Shown piece after piece: positions 52,886-64,000 of a stretch of 64,000 nucleotides of DNA. Position 1 is the first letter of the stretch; every line of letters begins with the position of its first letter. The stretch covers positions 1,488,001 through 1,552,000 of the forward strand of contig SDUX01000001.1 in NCBI GenBank assembly GCA_008729055.1. Reading direction: 5' to 3'. The notes beneath the pieces were generated by a model. The model made no database searches. It worked only from the letters and a program-made list of their open reading frames with translations, and had not been told where the DNA came from. This stretch comes from Pyropia haitanensis. Taxonomy: Eukaryota > Rhodophyta > Bangiophyceae > Bangiales > Bangiaceae. The translations under genes were made by a program, and so were the position numbers.

Positions 52886-55721
52886 ATGACGGGCGCTGCC
52901 AGCGTGCCCGCCGCCGCGGTTGCCAGCACGCGGCGGGTGGCGCGTCGCCCACCGCGAGCGGTGCTCGCCGCGGCGTCCGTGGCTGGCCGCGCACCTGACG
53001 GGCACGACTGGGATAGTGGTGGGGGTGTTGGTGGTCGTCGGGGCGCCGACAGCCATGGCGACGGTGGCGGCGGTGATGGCCGTGGCGTTGGCCCGGCGCG
53101 TGCCACGGCGGCGGCACCCCCGACAAGGCCGCCTTCCGTCGCTGCCACCCTCCCGTCACCACCGGATGGACGTCCGTGCCGCCACCGCCGCCGCCGCCGC
53201 CGCCGCCATTGTGGCGGCCGGCTGCCGCCTGTAGGGATGGCGGCCGTCGCGGCGGCCGCTGTCACCGCGGCGGCGGTGGCGGCAGCCGCGGCCGCGGCCA
53301 TGGCGGTCGCGGCGGCGGCCGCGCCGGGCGGCGTGCCGCAGGTCGCCGCGCCGCCGCCCGTGGCGGTGGGCGTGGGCGCCCGCGCATGGCGGCGGCCGCT
53401 GCCCGCCACTGCGGCTGCCGCCCCTCCACCGTGGGGTGCCCTTGAGGGCGGCGGCTCCCCTCCCCTGGGCGGCGCCTACCGGCGACGGCGGTTGACCGCC
53501 GCGGACGCCCTCCCCCCCGTCGACGCCGAGCCGCTGCGGCTGGCGGTTGCCAAGATGCGCCTCGAGCTCCGCCTCCGCACCGACGAGGCGCAGGGCTTAT
53601 CCAACGAGGCGGCGTACCTCTCCGAGGCGGTCCGCCTCAAGCGCTCCGCCGTCGCCGCCCGCGCCGAAGAGCGCCGCCTCGACGCGGTCGCCGCGCGCGA
53701 ACGGTCGACGGAACTCGCCGCCCTTGCCCGCCACGCGCCCCAAGTCGCCGCGCGGCTGGCGGCGCTTGAGGCCGAGGCGGCGGCGCTGTCGGGTGCCGAG
53801 GCCGCGCTGCGGCGGCAGGTGGCAGGGGAGGCGTCGACGCGGGCGGTGGCGGCGGCCAAGCTGGCGGCGGTGGGGATGGACGGGTTTGTGGCGGCCAAGG
53901 CGACGGTGCTGTCGCCGGTCGTGGGGGGGGTGCTGCGCAAGAGTGCGGAGGCACTGACCCCGTTTTTTGATACCATTGCGATCGCGGCGGAGAGTACGTT
54001 GGGGGGGGCTGTCCTGTCTGGTGGGGGGGGGGAGAGGGAGGAGGGGAGGGGGGCGGGGAGCGCGGGACGGGTGCGAGCATTGGGAGAGTGTGTTGAGAGG
54101 AAAGACTGGGGCGGAATGGGGATACGTGGGGGGCAGGGCTTTGGCGGGCTGGCGCGACCGCGTGCGCAGATATAGTGCGCGATTCCTCGGTCACTGGCAA
54201 GGGGGGGGGCAGCGTGGGTGGGGCTTCCCGCCGGCGGCGACCACGCACGACCGGGTACGGCCACTGACTGCTGCCGTATGTGCTTGTTTCCTTGTCTGTT
54301 GTCCGCGTGTGTTGCCGTGCTTGGACGCGCATACCTGCCTTTCCGCCCGTCGCGACCCCGTCAGCGCAGCCAACAACCGCCTGGTGGAACACGTTGGCGC
54401 CGAAATTGACAAGCAGCTCCGCCTGGACGTGGTGCACTCGCCCTTCCTCTCCGGCATCCTCTTTTACGTCGTCCTGCTCGTCCCCCTCCTCGCCGTCACC
54501 ACCGTCGCAGCGCGCGTTGCCGCCACGTCCGCGGCGCTGAGCGTCAGCCACATCATCCTCATGTCGTCGCTCTACTACGCGGGCGTGTCGCTCCTCTGCG
54601 CCGTGGCCGCGGCCTACGCCGGCCGCGACCCGCTGCGGGCGTTTCAGGCGCGCCACGAGCGCGCGTGCGACGCGGCGCTGCTCGGCCTCGCCGCCGCGTA
54701 CGGCTGGCACCTGGGCCTCATGGGCGTGCAGGCGGCCCTGCTGCGTGACGCGCGCAACGCGAGCCAGCTCGCCGCCACCGCCGCCGTCGCAGCGCACTTT
54801 TACGTCGTCGCCTGGCGGCGGGTGTTTCTGGACCTGCGGCCGGCCACGCCCGCGGCGGCCTACCTCACCTACGCGTCGGTGTTTGCAGTCGTTGCCGTCG
54901 AGCGGGCGGAGCGAGTGGACTTGGCGCGGTACCTCAACCCGGCGTCGTCGTGGGCGCGCGGGCCTGCCGCGTGGGGGGGTGCCGCCGCGGGACTGGTCGC
55001 GGCGGCGCTGCCGCGGCCCGCCCGCGAGGGGCTCCGCGGCCTCCTCCGCCGTGGCCGCCTCGCCACGCGTGCGTGGGCGCCCGCCACCGGCCGGCAGCAC
55101 GCGGCACTGTCATCGTCGTCATCACAGCGGCACGGGGCGGCGAGCGACCGCGGCGGTTGCGGCTCGGATGGAGGGGGAAGTGCCGACGAAGGGGGGGGGG
55201 GGCGACCCCGGTCGGGCGGCCGCCACCGGGAGCGCCGCTCGTCCCGTAGCGGCGGCCGCTCGTCTGGTGGTGGTGGTGGCGGCGGTGGCGGCGGCCGCGA
55301 CGGTGGCCGCGACGGCAGCGTGCGGGACGGGCGGCGGGACAGTGCGGGCGGCCGCGACGACCGCCGCGGCCGTGACGGGGGTGGGGGTGGGCGTGAGGGG
55401 GGTGGGCGTGGTGGCGCCGCGATGGACTTTTTTACGGGCCGCAAGGAGCGCGCGGCGCGGTCCGGCAGCCGCGGCCGGCGGAGCGGCTCGGAGCGGGCGC
55501 GCAGCGGCTCGCGGCGGCGGGGTGGGGGCGGCTGGGCGGACGCGCCGGCCGGCGGCGATGGCGGCGACGGTGGCGGCGGCATCGACGCGTATGGTGGCGG
55601 CGACAGCGACCGCGGCGGGCGCGGCCGCGGGCGGCCGCCTGTGTTGGCATCCTTTCTGGCGCGGCTCGGTAGTGGCGAGTGGGATGTGGAGGGGGGGGAG
55701 GGGGAGCGCCGCCGCCGGTAG
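52886..55721 (+). CDS. Coiled-coil polytopic membrane protein of unknown function (two exons)
   Basis: Exon 1 (ATG 52886 or the better-supported internal ATG 53237) ends at 53993. Exon 2 runs 54370-55721. Joined in phase 1, the protein reads FFDTIAIAAE-T-NNRLVEHVGAEIDKQLRLDVV across the junction. Exon 1 encodes an Ala-rich, possibly targeting, N-terminus and a long charged helix (LRLAVAKMRLELRLRTDEAQ to about 53830), likely coiled coil. Exon 2 encodes about five hydrophobic segments (SGILFYVVLLVPLLAVTTVA; VSHIILMSSLYYAGVSLLCAV; ALLGLAAAYGWHLGLM; AATAAVAAHFYVVAW; AAYLTYASVFAVVAV). It ends in a Ser/Arg/Gly/Asp-rich tail with many SGSR and RDGG blocks. No family recognised. Confidence 0.75.
53994..54369 (+). 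other. Spliceosomal intron, 376 bases
   Basis: Donor GAGA|GTACGTTG at 53993/53994 and acceptor GTCAGCGCAG|CCAACAAC at 54369/54370. Phase 1. The exon 1 frame would otherwise degrade into Gly-rich text to a stop at 54175. The donor is the same GTACGTTG as in the intron at 44001-44306. Confidence 0.75.
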
Positions 55722-55913
55722 AATGGGGGGAGGGGGTGAGGGATCCCCGCTGGTAGCTGTGGGGCGGGGGTCCTGACCGTGCGTGGCGGGCGGTCGAGCT
55801 GGGGGGGAAGACGACGGCGGGCGCCATGCCGCTGCCACCGGCGGCACGTCCCACCGCCAAGACCACCTCGCCCTATTTACATATGTACAGCTTGCCTGTA
55901 GAGGCGGGCTTGG

Positions 55914-56575
55914 TCACGGCAGGGGCGACGCCCCCCCCTCTCCCCCCTGCTCCCCCCCCCCCCCACGCCCCCCCCCCCCCCCCTGGCGGGGTCCGACCCC
56001 CCCTATCCCCCCCCCAAACGGCCCCCACCGCAATGCACGCGCCGCCGCCGCGGCGGGCGCGCCCCGCGCCAGCTGCCGCACCTGCGCCGCCGCCACCGCC
56101 CGCACCGCCCGCCGCGTCATGTCCGCGTCGGCCGTGTGGGCGCCGACCGGCGGGCCGGCGCCCCCCCCCCCCCACCGCCGCCGCGTCGGCCGACGGGCGC
56201 GGGCCGCAGCGGGTCACCCGCGGCGGCCGCGGCGGCCGCGTCGGGCGTCCGCCGCTCGGCGGCCGCCTCGGCAGCCGCCGCGGCAACAACCGCGGTGAGC
56301 GACGCCCACGACGCGGCCGCGTCGGCACGGCTGCGCGGCGCGCCGGCGGCGACGGCGGGGGGGGGGGGGGGGCGGCGGCGGCGGCGGCGGCGGCGGGCGC
56401 CCACGCGGGGACGGGCGGCCCAAAGGGGCCAATCCCCCACCGCGGGAGCGGGGGCGCGCTGCCCACCCCCCCCCCCCAACCGCGCCCGCCCCCGCCTCGA
56501 GTGGCACCGCCGCTGCCGCGGCGGCGCGGTCGGCGAGCGGCGGGGGCAAAACCCCCCGCCCTCCCTCCTCGGCGG

Positions 56576-56613
<38 letters not shown>

Positions 56614-57079
56614 GGCAGCGGCAGCCGCGGCGGCGGCGGCGGCGGCAGCCGCGGCGGCCCGTGGAGCCCCGCGTCGCCCGCGGCGGCGCAAATCAGCGCG
56701 AGCAGCACCGGCGGCAGCGGCGGGAGCGTCGCGCGGAGCGCGTCGAGGGGCGTGCCCGGCAGCGCGCGGAGGACCTGGCAGAGGTAGCGGGGGCCCTTGA
56801 CGCCCGCCGCCGCGAGCGCCGCCGCCGCCCCGGCACGGTCGTCGGGCTCGGCGGCGAGCGCGGGGCTGTGCGCGGCGAGCCAGGGGGACCAGTCAAAGGA
56901 GACGCCGCTACCGCCGGGTGGGGGCGACCGATGGGTGGGGGGAGGGCGGAGGGGGGGGGTCCCGTCGACGCCGCCGCTGCCGCCGCCCGAGTGACTGTGG
57001 TCTGAACGGTAGCCGTCCGTCTCATCCCCGCCCGAGCAGCCGCCGCCGCCGCCATGGCCGCCGTCACCGCCGCCGTCAT

Positions 57080-57111
<32 letters not shown>

Positions 57112-57713
57112 TCATCGCCACTACCGTCGCCACTGCGGCCTATACCCGGCGGCACCGACCGCGAGCGCCGCTCCCTCGCCGCCGCGGCCGCCGCGCGCGG
57201 CGGCCAACCGCCAGGCATATGCTCCCTTCCCCCCACGACGCGGGCTCCCAGGAGCGGCGGCGGCACCAGCGTCGGCGCGGCCGCCACCCGGCGCGACCCC
57301 CCCCGCGGCCCGCCGCGGCCGCCCGCGGCGGTGACCCACGTCATTGCCGACGACGACTTTTCCGACCGCGCCGACGCGGCGGGCGGCGCGGGCGGGTGCG
57401 GCGGGCCGCCGCCGGTGCCCCCCCCACCGTCCCCTACTCCTTCTCCGGCCACCGTCAACGCTACTGCTGGGGCCGTGGCTGGCGCCGCCGCCGCAGCCAG
57501 CGGCTGGTGCGTCGCCATGCTCCCCCCACCGCCACCCTCCCGGGTGGCCGTCGGTGTGGTGGTGGTGGGCCACGGAAAGGTCCACCGTGACAGCAGCGCC
57601 CGCGGGTAGGCGAGGGGGGGGGGGGGGGGGCGAGGCCAGGGAGAGGCGGCTGCGGCGCCGCCCACGCGACGGGGTGGTCGGCGGTGGCGCGTGTCTGCGG
57701 CGGCGACCGTGTC

Positions 57714-57745
<32 letters not shown>

Positions 57746-58587
57746 TGGCGGCGTGGGCGTTGGCATCGGCGTCGGCATCGGCGTTGGAGTCGGTACTGGT
57801 GCGGTAGCGACGGCCGGCACCGCCGGCGCGGGCGTGGGCGCAGGGGTGGGCGTGGGGCGGGGGGTGGACGTCGGCTCGAGGGTCGGCGCGGGGATCGGCG
57901 CGGGCTCTGTCGGGCGGGCCGCCGTAGAGGCGGTGGCCGCGGCGGCCTGTGGCGGCGACGCGCCTCCCGCCCCCACCCTTCCCCCAGCCCAGGGCATGTG
58001 CTGGGTGGCGACCAGCTGCGCAGCGGCGAGGAGGGACAGGATCCGCGGGTCCCGCCGCGCCCGCGGTGGGCCACCCCGCTCCGCGCCGTCGGCGGGCGGC
58101 TCGCGGCCGCGTTTGCTGGGCGGGATGGGGCCCGCGGGGGCGGCGACCGCGCCGCCAGCCGTGTCGTCGACGCCACCGCCGCGGCTGCGGCTCTGTTCGC
58201 CACCGCCACCGCGGCGGCCGCCGCGAGTGTGGCTGCCCTCGCCGCCGCCGTCGCCGCCTCTGTCGCCTCTGTCGCTGTCGTCGCCGCCGTCGCCACCGCC
58301 GCCGTCGTCGCTGTCGTCGCTGCCATCGCCGCCGCCGCCACCGCTCTGCCTCGCCACTAACACCTCCGTGGCGACGGGAAGAGTGCCGGTGGTGGCGGCG
58401 CCAGCGGCGCCGTCAACGCCAGCAGCCGCAGCGGCGCCGCCGGCGGCGCCAGCAGCAGCGGCGGCGGCGGGTGCGGCGGCCCTCGCGTGGGACCCAACCG
58501 GCGGGTGGCCCGCGGCGCGGCGGCGGCGGCGCGCCGCCGCCGCAGTCGTCGCCGCGCTCGGTCTCGCGGCGTGGCCATCAGGCGTCA
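55914..58587 (-). CDS. Candidate Pro/Ala/Gly-rich protein gene, function unknown
   Basis: Proposed start ATG 58587 (MTPDGHAARPSAATT). Three stretches look selected rather than random. The first is an NLS-containing segment PPSKRGREPP followed by RRDPRILSLLAAAQLVATQH (about 57990-58140). The second is a Pro-Thr repeat PTPTPAPTPAP (about 57740-57880). The third is a compact non-repetitive block FDWSPWLAAHSPALAAEPDD to LLALICAAAGDAG (about 56680-56920). The end near 55914 is arbitrary: several frames are open and G/C-runs at 57615-57632, 56350-56366 and 55950-55982 break continuity. A nuclear regulator would fit, but no family is recognised. It could also be two genes. Confidence 0.3.
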
Positions 58588-60169
58588 TGGGTAAGGGTGG
58601 TGGTGGAGGTGGTGGTGGTGGTGGTGGCGGCGGCAGGGGGCTGAGGCGGGAGCGCCACGCGTGCTCACCGCGCCCCGCCGTTCGGTACCAGTCCGCGACG
58701 CTGGGAAGCGTCGGGGTGGAGAAGGGGGTAGCGTCGGGGTGGAGAAGGGGGTAGCGCCGGTGGGGCCAACGCGTGGCCGCAGCAGCGGCCACGAGCCCAA
58801 CAGGTGCGGCAAGGAGTTTGGACGCCTGCGGAGGGGGGTGGGGAGGGAGGACCCGACCGGTTAGCGCCTGGGGCAAGGAGGGGAAGCTTCGACCGCCGTC
58901 CGAACGGAGGGTGCTGACGCAAGGGGGTTTTGCGGCGCACGCCGCGGTACGCGCCCGTCGCGTGGCGGGATAGATATGAGTATCCCCCGCGGCCACGGGG
59001 CGGAGCACATTCATCCGCAACGCCCGCGCTCGGCCGAGTCTGGCCGCGCCCGCCCGGGGCCGAAGCGCCCGGCCCCGGCCTCAAGGTCGCCCCCCAGCCA
59101 GGGTTCGTTCATACCAATGGCACGCCAAGACGGTGACGGAGGGGTCCACACGACACGCGTCGACAGCGGTGGCGGCGGGGGGGGGGGAGGCGCGCGCCCG
59201 CCGCCGCGCGCCCTCCACACCGCCACCAATGCGGCGCGCCGCGCGGCGCGCGTCGTCACGGCACCGCCGGAGGGAGAGGGGAGGGACAGGGTTCGGGGTG
59301 GGGGGGGGGGGGAATGGGCGGTCGTCGGCCCCCCACGCCACCCCCGCCAAGCCAATCTGCGGGACGAGGGGCAGCTGGCCGGCCGGCGCGGGTGGCGCCT
59401 TCCAGGCCGTGCGGCGGCGGCGCGGGACGTGTGCACGCGGCCGCCGCCCGCGTGCCGCCGCCGCGCCCGCTGTCGGCCTCGACTGCGGAGCCGCCGCGGC
59501 CCGCCGCGGGTGGAGTGGGAAGGGGGGGGGGGGGGGGGGTGAGCCGCCGCGGCGGGCACGTGCAAACCCTCGCCGCGGTGTGGACGGCGAGGGCGGCCAC
59601 CACCCCGCCTCGGGGGCGGAGGGCAGGCGTGCGGGTCGTGGCCGCGCTGCCTTGCACAGTGGACGGGGGCGCGGCGGCGGCGTACTAGAGGAGCGGGGCG
59701 GGCCCCCCGGGCGCCGCCCCCCGCCCCCCACCTTCAAACTCTGTGTTGGCCACCCCCGGGACGCGGGCGGCGGCGCGAGCGGGCGACGACGCGGCGCGGG
59801 GGTGGCCCACCACAGAGGACAGCGGCGGCGGCGGGGGGCCCCCGCCACCGCCAAGGGGTCATGCAAAATTTGCATGTCTGTGGATAGGGTCGGCTCACCA
59901 CACGACGCCCGCGCGACGGCTCGGCACCCCCCCAGCGCGGGACCACTTGCTCACCCACCCCGACAAGCCCCCTTGCAAGGTCCCCCCCCACCCCCTCTGA
60001 GCATGCAAGCGAGCCGCTCCCGTGGGCGCTCAGTTGCGAGCGCATCCCGGGCGCAAACGAGCAGGTGGGGGGGGGTCGCCGGCGGCGCATTGTGCATGCA
60101 AAAGTGGGGGGAATGTGTCTCCCGGATACGCCCCGCGGCCCCCGCCTCAAACAACATCACCGGAAAACT
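58588..60169. other. GC-rich intergenic region
   Basis: Contains a direct repeat of GTCGGGGTGGAGAAGGGGGTAG (58710 and 58733; the second copy nearly abuts the first) and G-runs at 59169-59178, 59300-59310 and 59522-59540. A near-palindrome CATGCAAAATTTGCATG lies at about 59860-59876. Frames are Arg/Pro/Gly-rich without domains. Confidence 0.4.
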
Positions 60170-61090
60170 CATGAACGAATAATCTGTACGAACTTTGTGG
60201 TCATGTGTTGACGAATGATACAGTCCAGAGACATGTTGTTGTACAGTCCGTATTCGACTATGTGCGGCTTGATTATATGACCCCCCTCACATAACCGAGC
60301 CGCACATCGCACGAGATCCGTCCTCAGGTTGACAGAAATGTTCCGCGACAAAACCCAACACATATTTGAGTCGACAAATGCGCGCGCTGCTACGAAGTCC
60401 ATCCGAGCAATACGGCAGCGACAAACAGGGTGCGGCCGCGTCGTTCGCTGCGCCGCCACCCGCAACATCACCTGCTACTGTACATACATGTACCCGCCGG
60501 CGTTCGCCGCAATCTATTTCGGGGTGCTTCCCTGACGCTTCATCATCCCAGCACCCCCACGATACTGTGACAGATATCACCAGTTGTCCCCCTGTTCGGC
60601 CTTGCCAATTGGCTGCGCTGCGTCGGTGGCTGGCTGCTGAGGACGATGTGGAGGCCATAGACGAAACGGTGGATATGGTACTGGGTGGGGAAGATGACGG
60701 GGAATAAAATGTATACATTTTTTTTTCTCTGGAACGGTTCTTTGCTGGGGTGCAGCAATCTCTCTTCTCTTTCCCTGTCGCCGCCTCCCCCTCCGCCATC
60801 AGGCACTTGGTCGGAACGCAAGGTAGCTCGCTTTCCAGCAGCCCCGCAGTGAAAGGCAGTCCTTGGCTTGAAAAAGTAAGTAATGTATTTTCATGTACAG
60901 GTGACCCGAACAGTTGTGTACACGTGGAGTACAGTGATGAACCTCAGTGGGCTACTTGTACACATAGACCTGTCATATAACCGCGTACACACTGTACGTT
61001 CAAAAGACTGTTCTTGTGTTCTTGTCCCCTCTCGGACACCACGGAAGCCACGAGGCACGTGCACGAGAACGAATAATCCCTACGAACTTT
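60170..61090. other. Lower-GC island bounded by 24-base direct repeats
   Basis: Base composition drops sharply at about 60170 and stays lower to about 61100. A 22/24 direct repeat bounds it (60173-60196 and 61067-61090, GAACGAATAATC...). A hairpin with 10-bp perfect outer arms (60260-60269 and 60298-60307) lies near its left side, and AATAAA with a T-run at 60704-60728. A 113-codon frame (60366-60707 +) ends in a plausible acidic helix just before AATAAA, but I cannot assign it. It could be part of a decayed mobile element. Confidence 0.45.
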
Positions 61091-62459
61091 CACGACCTCT
61101 GAAAGGGGGTCGGCTTTGTATTCTCCTGGTGAGACCGGATGACGGGGCGGCAACCCTCTCATGTCGACAATATCTTCCGGTGCTTGTGAGGTCCGGCCGG
61201 CCACCGCTTCCGGGGACGAGAGTGCTAGGCGGCCACTGCCCATGAGGAGGCGGGTGGAGGGCGCGCTGACGAGCCCGCCGCCCTCTCCCGGTTTGGGGGG
61301 GGGCCGGCACTGCCCAGCAGCCACCGTGGCCGGGCGCTCGGACCACCGAGCGGACTCGCGCGGAAGGGTTGGCCTAGCGTACGCTGGGATCCTCATCCAA
61401 CTGGGCAGGGAGTGGCAGGGAGACGGGTGCGTGGAAGGCAGGGGCAGCCAAGCGTAGGTCAGTCTCGGGCACGTGCCCGCACGCGCACGCAGCGCTCCAG
61501 CGTACTGGGCGCTGCTCGTGCCAGTTTGGCAAGAAAACGACGGGTGGAGAGTGGACGACCCTCGCCGAGGCTGCTCTCCGAGCCATTTCCAGTTACTTGA
61601 GCCGTGGAGCTCGGATTTACTTTGCAGGTCGTCGTCGTCCTGGAGGCAACTCGTATCGTCGTCGTCGTCCGGACGGGCAACTCGCATCGTCTTTAACTGG
61701 CGCATCGTCGTCTTCAATCAAGGCGCTGCTGGCGTATGCCTCGCCCTTCAGCGGGGGCGCCCGCTCTCACAACGTCGCTGGCTGGCGTCACCGCTGCGCG
61801 CGACGGTGTGCTCCTCTTTTGTTCTTCCACCATGATGGAGACGCCGCGGCGGCAGTAGCGGGTGCCGGCGCCGGCGGCGACGACCGCAGCGGCAGCGCGG
61901 GCGTAACATGGACGCGTGCCGCTCCCTCTTGCGCGGCTGACCGTCGGCGGCGTCGGCGTCGGCGGCGGTGGCGGCCGCCGCCGCCATCACGCGCGCGCAG
62001 ACGGCGGCGTGAGGCAGGCATCGATTTGGACGCGGGCGGCAGCGGGCCGCAGCGGGCGCTACCCGCCAACGCGCGCCGGTTGGGTGGGCGGCGGGGGGCT
62101 CTGCACGGACTCGCGTGTGGGAGGGAAAGAGTCGGGGCGGGGAGCGTTTGGGAGGGGGCAAGCGGAGGTGGACCAATAAGACAGCGTGGAAGGGCAAGGC
62201 GAAGTACCCGCGGAGCAGCCGTCTGGCCAAACGGCAGTGGCGACGGCAGCGGCCACAGCGGCGGCGCCTCCGTCCACGCCAACAGACACGCTCTGTCCGC
62301 TACGCGATACATGTGCACTGTTGCTGCGCCATCACTGGCCGGCTACAGCCAGCAAGTCGGCGAGGCCGGGCCGTTTGCGCTGGAACCCCCTTTAACCCTC
62401 CCCGCCGTCACCCCGCCCCACCCACAGCGCGCGCGCGCGCAGGGGCTACCGCGCTCCCC
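61091..62459. other. Intergenic region 3' of methionine synthase reductase
   Basis: Mid-GC to about 61830 and then GC-rich. Frames overlap on both strands (for example 61597-62727 +) with Arg/Ala/Pro-biased text and no domain. Contains several CGTCGTC-rich patches (61626-61710). No gene supported. Confidence 0.4.
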
Positions 62460-64000
62460 CTACTCGTCCTCCCCTCCCCCTCCCCAGTACCAAATGTCGC
62501 GCACGTACCGCCCCGCCTTGGCCCAGCCCGCCACCACCGCGGCGGCGGCGGCGGCGCCCCCCTCAATGGCGTCCCCCCCGTGGGCGGCGAGCACCTCCAC
62601 CAGCGCGTCGTGGACGCCCGCCGCCATGCCCGCCCCGTCCCCACACACGTACACCGTCGCGGTGTCGCTGCGGGTGAGGAGCGCCGCCACCGCCGCGCCG
62701 CGAGCCCGCAGCTGCGCCTGCACATAGTTGCGCGGGGGGGGGGCGGCGGCGGTGGGGGGGATTCCGCCGCCGCCGCCGCCCCAGCCGCCCTTCCAGCCGC
62801 CGCTCCAGCCGGTGGCGGCGGCGGCGGCGCGGCGGCGGCGTCACGCGAAAAGGCGGTGACCAGCTGGGTCAATGTGCCGTCGGCGACGTAACCCTCCAGC
62901 TCCTCCCGGTACAGGTAGTCGCGCGCCTCGTGGCGGCAGCCAAAAAACAGCCACGCGTCGCCAACGGGCGGCGGCGGCCGTCCCGCCGCGGCGGCGGCCG
63001 CGGTCGCCGCCGCGACGGCCGCGCGGCGGGCGCGGAGGAAGCCCCGGAACGGCGCCACCCCCGTGCCGGGCCCGACCATCACCAGCGGCACCGACAGGTC
63101 GGTGGGCGGGCGGAAGCGGGGTACCCCACCGGGCGTCGCGTCCTCTGCGTCGGCCGTCCGGCGAACCAGCCGCAGCAGCGGCGGCGGGTCGTCGCCGCCG
63201 CCGCGGTCGGGCAGCGCCGACGCGAGGGCATCGAGGGCGCCCGACGCGAGGCCCCGGCGGCCGTCCGCGGTGGTGACCACCGACAGCGCCACGTGCAGCA
63301 CCGCCCCGTCCACCGCGGGCGCCGACGCGGCCGAGTACCACCGTGGCGGCAGCGGCGGGAGGACGTCGAGGACCGTGTCCAGCGGCGGCGCGCAGCTGGG
63401 GGCCACCTCGGCGAGCAGGCGCGTCAGGCCGCGGCCCGCGTCGGTGATGGTGCGGCGGTACGCGGCCTTGCCGGCGCGGGAGGAGAGGAAGAGCAGCCGC
63501 TGCCGCGTGGCGGCGTCGTCGCCACAGTGCTCGGCGAGGGCGCGGAGCGCCGACTTTTTGAGCACCCCCCCCAGGTCCACCCGCTCGGCCAGCAGCCGCC
63601 GCACCGTCGTTGGCGCGGCGGCCGCCCCCTCCACCACAGCGGCGTCGGTGGCGGGGCTGGTGCCCGCGGCGGCGCCTACGGCCGCCGCCGGCGCGACCAG
63701 CCGGACCACCTCGTCGCCCGACAGGCCGCCCGCCAGGCGCGCCACCACCGCCGCCACGTCCTCGTCCCGGTTGGCGGTCACCACCCCAAACGCGTCGCCC
63801 GGGTGGTACGCCGCCGCCGACGCGGCGGCGGCGCCCTCCCCCGTCGGCGTCAGCTCCAGGTGCCACACCCGCTTGACCGACGCGTCCCCTTCCACATCGT
63901 CGGTGAGGCGGGTGGCGGCCGACAGCGTCGCGGTAAACACCGTGTCGGCCTCGACGGCGGGTGTCAGCACCGCCGTCGCGGGCGCCACGGGCGTGGCGTC
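62460..64000 (-). CDS. MTRR: Methionine synthase reductase, C-terminal FAD/NADPH part (5' end outside window)
   Basis: NADPH-dependent diflavin enzyme that reductively reactivates cobalamin-dependent methionine synthase. The FMN domain lies beyond 64000. Visible in order: connecting domain (YHPGDAFGVVTANRDEDV; LKKSALRALAEHCGDDAATRQRL; CAPPLDTVLDVLPPLPPRWYSAASAP with the FAD-binding RxYS), then NADPH-binding VMVGPGTGVAPFRGFL (near 63060-63090), WLFFGCRHEARDYLYREEL, FSRD, NYVQAQL, TVYVCGDGAGMAAGVHDALV and the C-terminal RYVRDIW. The LRAL-D-x-T/A-RL spacing and the RYxxDIW tail match methionine synthase reductase better than cytochrome P450 reductase or nitric oxide synthase. One frame change at the G-run 62731-62742 plus a Pro/Ala insertion precedes NYVQ. 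A short tail YWGGGGEDE extends beyond the usual end. Stop TAG at 62460-62462. Confidence 0.92.

Noticed and set aside
59860..59876. Near-palindrome CATGCAAAATTTGCATG, octamer-like
   Set aside because: A single short motif with a one-base asymmetry in an empty region. Too little to call a regulatory site.

Overview
This window looks like nuclear DNA of a photosynthetic eukaryote with an extremely GC-rich genome. My best guess is a bangiophyte red alga of the Porphyra/Pyropia type. The reasons are very high GC, long G and C homopolymers, GC-rich triplet and hexamer microsatellites, compact and intron-poor genes, an apparently plastid-targeted heme-pathway enzyme (hydroxymethylbilane synthase), and a methionine synthase reductase, which points to vitamin-B12-dependent methionine synthesis. 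A GC-rich green alga is the main alternative. There are no operons, Shine-Dalgarno sites, tRNAs, rRNAs or CRISPR arrays. Two clean spliceosomal introns (44001-44306 and 53994-54369) share a GTACGTT donor and a C-rich tract ending in CAG, or CAG alone.

Layout: a CLC-type chloride channel (+) fills 741-4746. A TIR-bounded mobile element (5696-7247) carries a nucleoporin-like coding fragment. From 8.2 to 23.8 kb lies a duplicated cluster: two GT47/exostosin-like type II membrane glycosyltransferases (8211-10016 + and 15742-17558 -) and three copies of a membrane-anchored metzincin-type protease. The proteases sit at 11481-14392 (-), 19125-19820 (-, 5'-truncated) and 20824-23738 (+). The truncated copy and the third copy form a roughly 930-bp inverted repeat. 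Next come hydroxymethylbilane synthase (26040-27170 -) and, divergently, a CYTH/thiamine-triphosphatase-like protein (27782-29017 +), then a UvrD/Rep-type helicase (29795-32680 -). A very long acidic and FG-repeat nucleoporin-like reading frame (34769 onward, +) runs without a separating stop into a ZC3HC1/NIPA-like NuBaID protein ending at 43576.

The right third holds a one-intron membrane-anchored propeller-like protein (43875-45491 -), a low-complexity candidate gene (47129-48355 -) and protein farnesyltransferase beta subunit (49878-51687 +). After these come a one-intron coiled-coil polytopic membrane protein (52886-55721 +), a second low-complexity candidate (about 55914-58587 -), a mostly empty stretch with a lower-GC island (60.1-61.1 kb), and the 3' part of methionine synthase reductase (62460 to beyond 64000, -).

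In many genes the conserved protein switches reading frame exactly at a run of 8-15 G or C. Two near-identical protease copies differ by one G at such a run. I therefore read most of these breaks as homopolymer-length differences (real or assembly error), with a few possible unrecognised introns. The CDS coordinates below span such breaks, and each entry says where they lie.

The genes do not form one pathway. The clearest shared theme is the secretory pathway and cell surface (GT47 and metalloprotease cluster, propeller protein). The nuclear-basket-like protein and the nucleoporin fragment inside the TIR element are connected by sequence.
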